A DNA stretch of 64,000 nt. It comes from Icerya purchasi (lineage: Eukaryota; Arthropoda; Insecta; Hemiptera; Monophlebidae). Location: assembly GCA_039619475.1 (NCBI GenBank), contig CM077115.1, forward strand, positions 417,268,557 to 417,332,556, in the 5' to 3' direction. The notes beneath the pieces were generated by a model, which was not told where the DNA came from, did no database searches, and saw only the letters and a program-made list of their open reading frames with translations. Below, piece after piece: positions 34,652 to 47,400 of the stretch. The translations under genes and the position numbers were made by a program. Numbering within the stretch: the stretch's first letter is position 1; each line of letters opens with the position of its first letter.

Positions 34652-35625
34652 AATCAATCAATCAATCAATTTATTTAATTAGATTATATACACGCTTAAA
34701 TATTAATATAACTAAAATATATTTACCACAAATGCGCATAGTTGCGCAAACAGTGTTTTTTTTTAAAATTGAATTACCGTTTTTAACTACTAAGGTTATC
34801 ACGGTGAGAGCTGGCCAGGCTACCTAAAGACCACCCAACAGTCCGCCATCCTGAATGAACTTCTTCAAAGTGTTATATGATTTGTCGCTTAATATTTCTG
34901 TTAACGTTGTGAAGGTGCTTGGGCGGACTACATGAAAACTGTGACATTCAATTATGATGTGTTGCACTGACGGGTATTTTAATTCAGCACAGTATGGACA
35001 TGTATTAGGGAGAGTTGGATTTGCATGACTTTTAGCTGAATGCCCTATTCTTAGCCTTCGATCATCGGCTTTATTTGGCGCAAGAACCTAGTCTTTGACA
35101 TCCATTCTTTGCTCCACTGCTCAGTTACTCTTTCGCGTAGGAATGTATCGAGCGTTGTTGGGCCTTCCGATTTATGCGGCATCGGGGATAACATAGCAGA
35201 CCGAGCTTCTAGATACGCACGATCATTCCCTGGGATCTGAGTATGAATCCGGTAGCCCTTCTGGTCTAGCAATAGCAGAGTCCCTTGAATTTTTTACGTG
35301 ATTGCTTCTTCTGCATTATTATTTTGTAGACTTTGTATGGTAGTCAGAGAATCAGAAATAATCAGTATCTTTTTCGGTTGAGCGTTAGAACTGTCGTACT
35401 CCTGGAGACAGAGCAGAACTGCAAACATTTCTGCATCCAGTGCCGAACCAGCATCATTTAAATGGACCCCTACTAATACTCCATCAATTTCGTAGGCGCA
35501 CGCTGCTGGTGACAATTTACCTATACACACCTTAGATCCGTCGGTATACACCTTTGTGAAATCTTCGTATCTGTTAATCACCTCAACTACCTTCTTGCAA
35601 ACAGTGGTGATTATTATTACATTAC
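34652..35625 (-). mobile_element. I-group element 3' end 'F' with TTGA-type tail
   Basis: The minus strand carries the RNase H and C-terminal part of an ORF2 and ends in about four GATT/TTGA repeats (34,652-34,670 on the plus strand) instead of a poly(A) tail. Simple-repeat tails are known in the I clade and relatives. The 5' end is truncated near a T-run at 35,630. No duplication was identified. Confidence 0.7.
34824..35610 (-). pseudogene. RNase H and zinc C-terminus of element F
   Basis: The upstream frame (35,294-35,581) has KVYTDGSK near 35,550, ALDAEMFAVLLCLQ near 35,400-35,440 and ILIISDSLTTIQSL near 35,340, the first three acidic positions of RNase H. The next piece (35,051-35,272) holds IPGND..YLEARSAM, the degenerate GH.GI.GNE..D box, and a W-rich linker. 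A third piece has RLRIGHSAKSHAN near 35,040 and CPYCAELKYPSVQHIIIEC near 34,960-35,010, with a stop at 34,824. An indel at about 35,290 breaks the frame. RNase H catalysis is unlikely to be retained. Confidence 0.75.
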
Positions 35626-36039
35626 TTTTTTTTTTATTATTATCTGTCTAGGTTGTGTTGTTTATTGTATTAAATATTTAACTTTTAACAAGTACAAAAG
35701 CCAACCTAGTTATTGATAATTTTCAATTTTATCAATCATATTGGCTGTTGTTTACAAAAGTTTCCATTCATATAAAAGATTAATAATAATATTAGATACA
35801 ACTTACGTCTAAATAACCTTATAAGATATTAACCCTCAGTTGCATTGAAAAGTACAATTACCGAAATATTTTTAAGTATTACATACTTACATACCAGATA
35901 AGAAATTTTACCACATGCACAAACAAACCCACATATTCCACAAATCTTCATACAGACAAGTACTGCACACATAATCAACACCTTCACACAAACTTCTCAA
36001 GTAATACACACTACAGTTAAATAAAGTTTAATTTGAACT

Positions 36040-36051
36040 ATAATAATAATG

Positions 36052-36088
<37 letters not shown>
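36040..36088. repeat. (AAT)n microsatellite
   Basis: About 15 AAT units with one GAT interruption near the start. Confidence 0.9.
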
Positions 36089-36089
<1 letters not shown>

Positions 36090-36869
36090 CGTAGTAAAGA
36101 TGGAGGAAATATGGTAACTTGCTGCGCTTCTCTAACGAATAATCCCATATGCAAGAGTCGGCTGTTATAGACCCAAATGTAAGGTTCGAAGCTGTTCGGA
36201 AGCAAAAAATTGCGCTAAATAATGAAATAATTGAATTTTCTTAATGTTGCAGATAAATGTGATAAAAATTATAGCCAAAGTATACTCCTAAGTATTTTAT
36301 TACGTGCGCTCTTTCTATGAAATAATAATAATAATAATTTCAATTTATTTTCAATTCGATTTCAATTTATTTACAGTATTAATACCACTAAAACTACATT
36401 ATTTTATTTAATTATAGGCTGCATATGCGCAATGGTTGCCCGAGTAACGGGATCCTTGTTAGTTTACATGGATTAAACTTCTGCATGCAACGTAGTGGAT
36501 CACATTTCCATATATGCAGATTATGTCTAACCCGTGTTTACAGTTTATTTGGAGCTAATTAAACTTAATAATACAATACAAAATGAAAAATAAACTACGC
36601 CTACACGGTTCAAACTCCCTCACATTCACACGTTCACTTACATAATTACACTTAACGAAATATATTTCTTAATTCTAACAGATCCTTCGAAAGAATGAAA
36701 AACAAAATACTTAATGCCGTAGATAAAATAAATAAATATAATGGGTTAGATATATCAAACGCTATAAGTGAAATAAACTAAAAATAATGTAATATAAGAT
36801 AAAATAAATAAATAACATAAAAGATAAAAATAAGAAAAGAAACACGAAAATATCAGTTTGGTGAACAGT

Positions 36870-36876
36870 GATAATA

Positions 36877-36942
<66 letters not shown>
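36870..36942. repeat. (AAT)n microsatellite
   Basis: About 24 AAT units with one AGT interruption near the start. Confidence 0.92.
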
Positions 36943-39158
36943 GTTGTTTAGATTTAAAGCTAAACGAAGCGAATTAGTATATGCAAATGAACAGCATGCT
37001 GAGTGTTACGAAGAAAATGAAATAAAGAGAAAATATAATAAAAGGTGATTAAAAGATAGATAGGATTTCCGTTATAAAACCGGCTTTAGGAAACATTTCG
37101 GTGACAAATTTGCGACCGAATAAACAGGTGGGAAAATATAATTCCGGCTCATTTGCAACTGAAGCCTGCAAAGTGATGACGAGTGAAAAATGTTTGAAAA
37201 CTTCCCTCGGCTTTTCCAAACTTTACAAATTTAATAACAACAACGTACTTGCATATTCGGAAGAATTTCAGCATCAGTTCTCGTATTAAACGATTCGTTT
37301 GGCTTTCGGCCGCCTCCTTCGCCTTTCGATTGCAGACAGTCGAATCACGAACCATTTCGTCTCTGTATTAACGCTTCAGTCTCTGAACCGTAGTCAAGCG
37401 CCAGGTTGAAATTAACGCTGAAGCGGCGACGAAATTGCATTAGATCCGATGTGCGACATTTTTCTCGTAAACTCAAGCAACATCCGATTATAGAGCAGCA
37501 GCCAAGTGAAGGAGCGGTTTTCAAATTATTCCGAACGTGTCGCCGTTCGTGTACATTTGATTTCGAGACACTGTCGCACCTGCTTAATCTCCGCTTAATT
37601 AAATTCTCTTTAAGCGTACCGCGCGGCGCCGAGCGAAGGAGGGCGCTTATTCTGCTGCGTTTCTTAACGTCGTCGCAATGCCGTCATCTATAAAGAACTT
37701 GCGAATAACTTGTAAAATGTGTAGTAAACTCGAAAGAGTCGACGACTCGCATTTTTAAATCTACCCCGCAGAACTGTACACGCACAAGTTAGAAAATTAA
37801 AACATCGCCAACGTAAAAAATTACCCGAAAAGACAAACAACAGTTTTTCCGCAAGTTTAATTGGCAAACATTTTTCTCTTCTCGCTTAAACTTAATCCGT
37901 ATGAAAATTCTTCATCGGCGAAATTAAACAAAATTTCAAATATTCCAGTCATTTTAAAATAAATAATATAACTATTAGAATACAAAAAAAAGAAGAAATT
38001 TTATATTCGGATTTTCGTGGCATCTTATTAAAAACGCTTTTCCGTTGTTAAGCGTATGCGGGTCGACAACATTGCAAATTCACTCAGTCTCTCCTGTAAT
38101 GTGCGAATATCGAAACACATTCGACAATGTATTTATAAGCATTTTTATACGTAAACTTACGAGAACATTTTCTTTCGAATGTTTCCCAATTTAACATTAG
38201 TCTTTCAAAATGCTAATTAAAAAATGACGGCCGTCATACTGCCTTGGGTAGTTTTCATTACTTATTTCGTTACGTACAGGACCTCGAATAATTATTTCAT
38301 CTCTTGTAGCAGAATCGATAAGCGGCCATTTTGAAATATCATCAAATTGTATAGTCTCAAAAATGATGATAATGATGCTATAACTGATATATCTTCCGTA
38401 ATATTTTTAAATCCAGATGAAGGATCAAGAATAGCTAAATCTATCTTTTTGTAGTCTGTGGTTTCGGGTTAATTTTGGCGGCCGCTACGGCCGCACCGCT
38501 CGTACCATCCTAGGGCAGCCACTGTTCACGTTAATTTATTTAAAGCTTTTTTTGTTTTCGTGAAATCTTCTTTCCAAATATTATTAATTATGAGTTACAT
38601 AGAGTGTGTAGTATGATTAAGAACTACGTAATTAAAACGATAATTTAAATTAATGTGTTAGATGGCGTTATAAAATATATAAAGTAAAATTAGTCTTCCG
38701 TGTTTTTTTCTTTTAAAAAGAAAAAAAAAAAACGAATTTTGTGGAAAACCCGTTTCCGGGCGCAACAGAAATATAATTATTTAATTAATTAAAATGAACA
38801 AGTGGATGATGGTAATGTGTTTGTGTGTAACATTTTTTAAATGTTCTGTAAAACGAACAATAGAGGTGCAGTTACGAACGGTGTGATCTTCCATTTGCAC
38901 GTAACAACTTTTACATGAGTCTAACTAATTAACATTAAAAAGTTATAAAATATTTCATTACACAAGGGAAAAAATCGTAAAGTGTTTCGAATTATGCACG
39001 TAAGTATTCCTCGTGATATAAATTTGAATGCGGTCTAGCATGGAACATACTGCATTGTGTATAGTTCATCGCGACAAATAATTATTACATTAAGCGGAAA
39101 GGGTGGAAATAACAAATTTTAAATAAATAAAGAGAGAAAAAAAAGAACAGTGATCATC

Positions 39159-41045
39159 TTTTTTTTTTTATTTTATTTTTTTTTTTTAATAATTTGCGGG
39201 TCCCACAAGGCACTAGCCCGTCTGTGGATTCCCAACATAATTATATCATTTATTTGTACAATATAACATCATCTAAAATAATATTTCCTATTAAAATACC
39301 TTAATATGATAACTTATATATTACAATAATACAATATAATTTTAAAACAACTACCACTCTCTCATTAGCAGCTTAAAACTGGAAATAGTAACGAGCCTCA
39401 TGTCAACGTAGTCAATGTTATAAGTGGTTATTACTAGTATTACGTTCCTTTTGTTTTTTGTTTTTTTTTGTTACTATTTCTATTGCTCTTTACACCATGC
39501 TATCAACCAAATTTTAACCTTGTTTTTCCATCTCTCCAGATTTTTTTCATTTCGAATTTCCTTTAGTATGTTCCCCATTAATTTTATTAATACCTCTTCC
39601 TCTACATTATCTATTTTACTGTTTATCCCCCTAGATCGTACATAGCAAGGTTTATCGCAATTTCTAGTCCTGTAGGTTCTTGTTCTAGTTGGTAACTGTC
39701 TATCTTCTAGTTTAGCACTGAGTAATTTGCTGTAATAATATAACATTTTTGGTGACATTTCGTTATTTTTGTTCCACCAAGTGATGTTAGCTAATGCGTC
39801 CGTCTTGCTCTCGTAGTGTAAGACCAGTTTTAAACATTTTTTTTGCAATTTGCTGATTTTTCTCATTTCTGTAATTTTCGCCTCACCCCAAATTCCGATT
39901 CCGTATTTAATTCTGGACATTATTACAGCTTCGAAATATAACCTTAAGCTTTTGTATGCCATACCTTGTTTTAGTTTATATAGTGCTGGAATAGTTTGTC
40001 TAACTTTTCCTGTAATATTGTCAATATGGTTTCTCCATGTTAAACCTTTATCTAATGTTATCCCAAGATATTTAAATTCATTCACATTTTCTAACTTTTC
40101 ACAACCACATATTTCCTTACTATCAGTAAACACTTCGTATTGTGTAAAATTAATTTGGGGACGAACGCTCTAAACCGGCTTGGCGTTCTTATATGCATCA
40201 CTTTTGTTTTTTTAGCATTAATTAATAGTTTTTTGTCATGCGCCCATTTGCATACATTATTGAGATCTTCTTGTAACATTTTTTCAGCACTTTCGATATC
40301 AGAGTGTTCAATAACTAGTGCGATATCATCTGCATAAACATACACTTTAGAGTTCTTTACATATCGGTAGAGCGAATTCGTATACATCAAAAATAGTATA
40401 GGTGCCAATATTGCCCCTTGTCCAACTCCGTAATTCATTATTTCTTTTCTACTATGTTCATTACCGATCTTTACTAAAAATTCTCTTCCTCTTATGTAAC
40501 TCCAAAACCATTTTAGATACCTCCCTTTTACAGCCATTTTTCTTATGTCCTCAATTAGTATTTCTTGGTCCACTAGATCAAAAGCCTTAGTAAGGTTCAA
40601 AAAAAACTAACAGAAATTGTTTACCCACTGCTAATCCTTTATATATATCTGATATTAGTGTTCTAAGTAGTAATATCGTCGATTTTCCCTCTCTAAAACC
40701 GAATTGATTACTATTTATCAACTTATTTTCTTCCAAGTAATTTTTCAAATATTTTCCCACGTACTGCTCAATTATTTTTGCTATGACTGAAATTAATGTG
40801 ATCGGTTTGTAGTTTTCACACTGTTTTCTATCTCCACTTTTGTAAATTGGCCGTACCATACCGATTTTTAACTCTCTGGGAAATATTCCTTCTTTCAAAG
40901 AGTAGTTAATCATTTTCGTTAGTAATAGGGTTAGTAATTTCGAGTGTCTCCTGATATCCTTCACTCTTATTCCGTCGTATCCTTGGGCTTTATCCGGATT
41001 AAGTTTTTTTATTATAGATTCTATTATGACCTCTGTAGCTCTTGA
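39159..41045 (-). mobile_element. CR1/L2-like LINE 'D', 5'-truncated
   Basis: The minus strand runs from the start of the RT domain to an A-rich tail (T-rich 39,159-39,187 on the plus strand), with about 290 bp of 3' UTR. The 5' end is truncated near 41,045, so the endonuclease and any ORF1 are missing. No RNase H or C-terminal zinc motif follows the RT, which fits CR1/L2- or RTE-like groups better than I or R1. No target duplication was found. Confidence 0.75.
39480..41045 (-). pseudogene. LINE reverse transcriptase of element D
   Basis: Reading down from 41,045: IIKKLNPDKAQGYDGI near 40,995, YKPITLISVIAKIIEQYV near 40,800, FGFREGKSTILLL near 40,680-40,710, then after a frameshift near 40,590 NLTKAFDLVD, a GVGQGAILAPILF box near 40,410 (Gly where GVPQGS-type boxes have Pro) and VYVYADDIALVI near 40,320-40,350 with both catalytic Asp. 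A second shift near 40,110 leads into FKYLGITLDKGLTWRNHI and a 217-codon thumb and C-terminal region ending at 39,480. The two shifts and the altered box mean it is probably dead. Confidence 0.8.
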
Positions 41046-42628
41046 AGGAAATTTCTGTGTATTTCAAAGAATAAACACTTCCTCCCAATAAATTTACATT
41101 GCAATTAATATTTTCGAAATTTGTTTTAAGTAATGTTATTAATTATCGATAATTTTAAATCCATATATTAATCATACAATAAAATTAATCTATACAAAAA
41201 AAAATCAGTCAAGTTCAAAAACAATAATACAAAAACAAACTTTAATCATACATTCACCCCCCACCGTCAAAACAATTTTGTATTTCTTTCACTAATTTGA
41301 AATATGGTAATTATTAGGTTATTAAATTTTTATGATTAAGAATATACTTGAAATTAATTTAAATATGTTTATGGATAGCTTTGTGAACGTGCTAGGAAAA
41401 CGTCTAGTTGGATGCTCTTCCCAAAGGTTAGTACGACAAACATGTTGAAGATATTAAGCACGACCTTCAGCAACAAACGATAGAAGACAAAGCCTGATTC
41501 GATGCGATAGACCCGATGCTTAAAGCTGTGACCGGTTGATCCAGTAAACCTCATAGTCAGCTGGAGGACGTCGTGGAAGAGCTAAAACGTTCTACAAAAG
41601 CAGCGATCGAGAAGTTGGAGAAGCGCTTGGAGGAGTCAGAGGAGCTACTGTAGAAACAAAAATAGAAAGAAGCTCTCTAATGCGCATGTTGGTGTATAGG
41701 ATAGTATGTAATAGCGTCTATTACGACATTCTGCGTCTTTGCAACGTGTTCGAGCTGGCTGAGTGGGGTATGTGGCTCGGACGCAACCGTACGACTAGGC
41801 AATAGTTCAAAGTTAGAATTCATGAATACTAATTATCATAATAATAATAATAATACTATTACACCTGCATGCATACACATAGTCCAACAATGCATTTACA
41901 CTCCACACAACTAATTTTCAACTTGAACGTTCATCATTATTCTTGGGTGACCTTGAAACGTTCTGAAATTCCTCTTTTCTCACTACTACAGTGTATGGTT
42001 GGTCATAATGTACAATTATATAAAACTTCTTTTTTCTTCACGTGGGAATCAGTATTAATTATTAGATTCATTATTCTCATCCTCAAATATCTTACTTTTT
42101 CTGTTTGTCATCTTTCTTTTGGTCTCCTTTTAAGTAAGCTGGGTTATAGTAAAAGAAGACGGTTAGTCTGTTTCAATTTAATCATTTTCAGTTTTTTTTC
42201 GTTCCAGTTATTACGTTTTTAAAAGCGAATTTAATCTCTGATTATTCCTTGGTTAATCTTAATTTCTTCACTTTGACCCTCAACCTTTTCCTCATTTTTT
42301 CGTTCCTAATTAAGTCGGAAGTGTAAGCAAGCGAGAGAGAAGGTCGTTTTTCCTCAGTGAGCACCGCAATAAGTTTTCATACTCCTCATTCATAAATTAT
42401 ATGGAAAAACAGATGCTTCTCTATTGTCTCCTTTTGCATCTTTTCTTCTGTCGGACCTTTCCTTGTCTTTATTCAATATTTTTAGCTGGCTTTGTGTGGG
42501 CTACCATGTCTACATTCTTCCCACATTTTCCTCTCTCTCCCAAATTTTCAGATTGCAAAAGTATTATTTCACTTCCTCTTCTACACTTACATGGTTCCTT
42601 CTCTTCCAACTATTTTTCTGTGTTTTAA
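41046..42628. other. Mostly unassigned; short coiled-coil remnant
   Basis: The part at about 41,380-41,790 has coding-like composition. A plus-strand frame at 41,558-41,653 encodes a charged, heptad-like stretch (QLEDVVEELKRSTKAA... to LEESEELL), and an ATG at 41,371 opens a short frame. It may be the remains of a retroelement ORF1 or another gene; no family was recognised. The part at 42.2-42.6 kb is T-rich and may be the region upstream of ORF2 of element H. Confidence 0.35.
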
Positions 42629-44349
42629 ATGATGTTAAACAAGCTAAATATTCTTCAATGGAACTGTAGAAGTCTTAATGTCAATAAATACTCTCTCGAA
42701 GGTTTGTTGGATCAATATAACATTCAAGTTGCTCTTCTATCAGAAACTTGGCTCAAACAGTCTTCCAATATTCGAATTCGAGGATACTCCTTAGTCAGTT
42801 CGTATCGGGACGACGGCTATGGCGGAGCTGCCATTTTTATAAGAAAAGATGTACATTTTATTCATCATGATAGTTTTTCCTTCCTTTGTTCCAGTCCTCT
42901 TAATACAAATTTAGTTCACGTCTCAATCCCATTGTGTCATGGTAAAAGTTTTAATCTTGTCTCCTCTTACATTCCACCGTTCGATAACTTACACGACTTC
43001 TCATTTTACTTAATTTTTAATTCTATTCCTCGCCCTTTCATGGTCAGCGGCGACTGGAACTCCCTCATTCGCCTCTATAAGGTTATTCCAGTTATAACAA
43101 GAATGGCACAATTATAGAGGAGGTAACTTTCGATTATAATTTGGTTCTCCTAAATGATAGCTCTCACGCCTTCTTCAATTCCTCGTCTATTTCTGGTTCA
43201 ACCGACCTGTCCTCGGTTTCCTCTAATATAGCCCTCAAATCTTCATGGGGAACTCTTGATGGTACCTTCGGCAATGACCACGTTCCGATCCTCATCGTTC
43301 TTAATGACTTCCATCGTCCTCTTCTTTCTTCTTCATTTACGCCTTCGCAGTATTCTGACTGGAATCTATGTAAAACTGATTTGAATAGATTTCGGTTTGA
43401 TGTTGACTCTTAGGCCTTCCTGCAGTACAAGTAGAAAACGATGCCATTTCCCAATATTCATCTTTTACTAATTCTATCTCCTTTGCTGTAGCATTGTTTT
43501 CACCGTCCGAAACAATCATTCTTTGAAGGCTTCATCACTGTGATGGAATGGGAACTGCACAGCTGTTGTCAATCAAAGTTTGTTTAGCTTTAGAACATTC
43601 CGCTCTCAACCACTTCTTGGCATATAGGAGTTTAATCGCTAGGACCAGATATATCCTTAAAAACGCCAAGAAAAACTCTTGGAAATCCTTTTGCTCTTAC
43701 TCCTATTTACAAAGTCTGGAAGTTGGTTAAAGTTTTTAGAAATTCTCTTTCCGAACGCCCGCCTAGCTCCAGTCTTTCTTAGGATATTTCTTCTTTCTTA
43801 GACTCTATAGCTTCTGATTATGTTCCTAACTGTGATGAAGCGAGCGCTTTAATACTTTTTTACCACGGAAAATCTTTGAAATCATGCTTAACTGGTGTTT
43901 CGAACACTTGCTTTCAGACGACTAGTTTGGTTTTTGTCCTGTCTTAGGTCCCCCCCCAGATTGTATCAGTCTCTTCCTTGCTGTCATTTATAAATCATTT
44001 ATTTTCAAGGAATTCACAATTGCAGCTTTTATTAATGCAGCCAATGCATACGAAAGCGTCCATCTTCCCACACTCGAAAACATCGTGATTTCTTTAAATA
44101 TCCCTGCATCCGTATCCTTCTTAATTATCAATCTTTTCCAAAGTAGAATTCTCCTTCTTTTTGCTCCTTCCTTTTCCGCCCCAAGGGAGGTCTTCCAGGG
44201 CCTTCCGCAAGGTTCTTGCCTTAGTCCTACTTTATTTAATCTATATGTTTCCAAAATTGGTTTTCTCTCTTTAAAATCCGCATCTATATTTTTCCCAGAT
44301 GATGTCATTGTTTACTCTTTTTTCCGTTATCTTCTAGTTGCCAATGAAG

Positions 44350-44353
<4 letters not shown>
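42629..44353 (+). pseudogene. Element H ORF2, endonuclease and RT (5' part)
   Basis: From 42,629 the endonuclease reads LNILQWNCRSLNVNKYSLEG, VALLSETWLKQ, GYGGAAIFIRKD, SGDWNS near 43,050, and in another frame SSWGTLDGTFGNDHVPILI near 43,230-43,290. A linker piece NSWKSFCSY lies near 43,680. RT follows at about 44,030-44,330 with the INAANAYESVHLP region, FQGLPQGSCLSPTLFN near 44,195-44,240, and FPDDVIVYS near 44,290, where Pro replaces Ala of FADD. Stops and deletions are numerous. The frame runs into the target site at 44,339-44,353 and resumes at 49,795. Confidence 0.8.
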
Positions 44354-44380
<27 letters not shown>

Positions 44381-44432
44381 GTGGTGCCGTGTACTGCTAC
44401 TGTGGCCAAAGACACCAAATATTAAGATATGA

Positions 44433-47400
44433 TTAAATTAAGCTATAGATATTATTTTGTTTGAGGAAAGATAGTGTTTTTCTGATTTCATGGGGATCAT
44501 CGGATAAGGCAGTTTGGATAGTAGTATGGGGATAGATTGAATGTTGGGTGCAGTCGGAAAGGATATGCTCTATTGTTAAAGGACCTTGGCCACAGTATTG
44601 GCAGAGTGGAGCGTCGGCACGATCCAAAAGGTGCTTGTGCGTTAGTGCTGTATGGCCGATGCGCAGTCTTGTTAATACAACATCATCACGTCTTGATGCT
44701 ATGATGATGTTCCAAGGCGCAGTAGTAGGCTTGACTCTTCTCAGCTTATTTTCAAGCGACAATTCTTCCCAGGAACGGCTCCATTGTAGCTGAAACTGGG
44801 TTTTCGTAACTTTGTAAAGATCCTTCCTTGGGACTGCAACCGATAATAATGCGGATTTCCCTATTGCTTGTTTCGCAGCTAAGTCGGCTGTGGTGTTTCC
44901 ACTTATCTTTGAATGTCCTGGTAGCCAACATATTACTATGTTCATAGTCGAGCTAATACCCAAGTAATGTATCTGTTGAACAATCGGGTTTTTCAGGGTA
45001 GCATGCCATTCATTAATCGCATTGACGGCCTGTAATGAGTCTGTGAATACGATAATACGATCATAATTCTGATCTATGGCGGATTCGATGGCTAATTTGA
45101 TCGCAATTAATTCGGCCGACATTACCGACAATTCCATTGGAAGCGCATAGCTGATGATTTGCTGGCGATGTACAAAGGAACATCCAGTACCTTCGATATT
45201 TTTTGCAGCATCTGTGTAATACTTTCCATATACACTGTATTCTTTCAATGCGTTCGTATATGACAAGAGTATGTCAGATTTTGAGCTGTTGGTCAACACT
45301 ACGTTGCACCGTATTTCCGAATTATGTGTTGGTGGAAGAGCGGAGATTCTTTTATGAAGGATATTGTTCGGTACATTAATATTTCTGGTGTCAGCAGCAA
45401 AATATGCGCGATTGTTTAGAAGTTCTGCTAAATGACTAGAACGGTACGAGACCTCAGGCGTCAGTAGAACATCAGGGATATTATTTGTACTTCTTAGGTA
45501 AATTAAAAACTTCACCGCTAAATAATCTCGACGAACGTTTAAAGGCCATTCGTTGGCTTCGCATAATATGCTGCTTATTGGACTAGTGCGAAATGCACCG
45601 ATCGCCAGTCTGATGGCGGTGTGGTGTATCGAGTCCAACGAGCACAGTGTCGATTTGCAAGCTGAATCGTAAATGGGTGCTGCGTAGTCTAGGCGAGGTC
45701 TAATAATAGTACGATATATTTTGAGTAATGTGTGTCTGTCTGAACCGAATGTTGTGTGGGATAGTTTCTTCAACAGGTTTAAGTTTTTTAAGCAGGACTG
45801 TTTTAATTGATTTACATGTTGTTTCCATGATAAGGTTTGATCAAACAACAAGCCGAGATATTTAACAGTCGGAGATTTTGGTATTCTTGTGCTTTGTAAT
45901 GATAGTGATAGCGATTTTTGACATGTCCGTAATCTGCAGAAATGGATGCAAGTTGTTTTCGCGGCTGAAAACTCTAGTCCATTTTGTGAAGCCCATCTTT
46001 GGGCTTCGTTTACTGACCTTTGCAGTAGTGCAGCTCCTGCTTCTACATTTTTGCAACCGATGAATATGGCGAAATCATCAGCAAACAGCGCCGAAGATAT
46101 TAGTGGATGGATGATGGATACTAGATCGTTTATCGCGGTGATGAACAATGTGGAACCAAGGACGGAGCCCTATGGAACGCCATTGTCCAACGTTTTTTCC
46201 GATGAAAGCATGGAGCCGACTCGAACGCGAAAGACACGAGACGATAAGAAGTTTTTGATGAAGTACATTATATTTCCTCGGAATCCCCACTTGTATAGCA
46301 TGGTAAGCGATTTCTCTTTCCATATTCTATCGAATGCCTTTGTTATATCTAAAAATACTGCAACTGTGTGCATTCGTTTGTTGAAATTTTTTAAAATTTC
46401 TGACTGTAGGTAGAATAACTGATCTATGGTTGAACGCGATGGACGGAAACCACACTGTGTTGTTGATATAAGAAGATTTCTGTTTTCTAATTCCCATAGT
46501 AATCGTCGATTTACTATTTTTTCGAATACTTTACATAGTACGAATGTCAGTGAAATCGGTCGATAGTTGTCTAGTTTCAGTGGGTTTTTATTTGCTTTAT
46601 GTATGGGAACTATAATAGCTTCTCTCCATTGCTGAGGAAAAGATTGATTAGTCCATACGTGGTTGTATATCAGCATGAGTTTGTTAATTATTGATTCTGG
46701 GGCGTGTTTCAAGAACAAAATGTGAAATCTGTCGGCGCCACAAGCAGATATTTTCGTGCATTTTGGATTTCGTGTAAACTTATGGGTGCATTATATGTTT
46801 CTGAATTTGATGAGCTGAGGTCAAGTTGTTCGTTTGCTAAACGTTGTTTGTTTACTAGTGATGTGGGTGTCAATTGATTATTACTTGATATATTTGCAAA
46901 AAACGATGCGAATTCTTCTGCAATTTGTCCTGGGTCTGTATATAACTGATTATTTCTTGATATCGCTGTAGGGATTGGTAGGTCAACGTGTTTATATAAC
47001 GCTCGTATTTTCTTCCATAACTGATGAATCGGTGTTTTGTAAGTTAGTGTTGACGTGTATTCGTTCCAAGATCTCCTTTTTTCTTGTTTCAGTATCCATC
47101 TTGTTGTTGTTCGAGCCTGTTGAAAAGCTGTATAGTTTTCCAGTGTAGAGAATCTTTTCAGCAGTTTTAATCTCTTTCTTCTCTCCCTTATTGCTCGCGA
47201 GCACTTTTCTCACCATCACGGTACTAGAACTTTGTTTGTGGATAACGGCCTGTTTCTCGGGATTGATATTTCGGAACATTTTAGAATTCCGTTGGTAAAT
47301 GAGCGAACCATTGTATCCGTGTTACTGTCATCAATGTCTACCTCGGTCTGACATAGCTGCTGGAACATTTCCCAATTTGCTTTTTTGAAATTCAGGGCTG

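Larger units (their letters stand above)
35626..39158. other. AT-rich DNA with AAT arrays and a CpG-rich patch
   Basis: The stretch contains (AAT)n arrays at about 36,040-36,088 and 36,870-36,942, shorter ones near 36,324, and a GC/CpG-richer part at about 37,290-37,690. That part holds a 95-codon arginine-rich plus-strand frame (37,406-37,693) without recognised domains. An AT-rich remainder follows. A perfect CGGCCG-CTA-CGGCCG hairpin lies at about 38,480-38,494. Confidence 0.4.

Noticed and set aside
37406..37693. 95-codon Arg-rich plus-strand frame
   Set aside because: Lies in a GC-rich patch; no motif or start context supports translation.
38480..38494. Perfect CGGCCG-CTA-CGGCCG hairpin as a second Helitron end
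   Set aside because: No CTRR terminus at the right distance and no Helitron coding sequence nearby.
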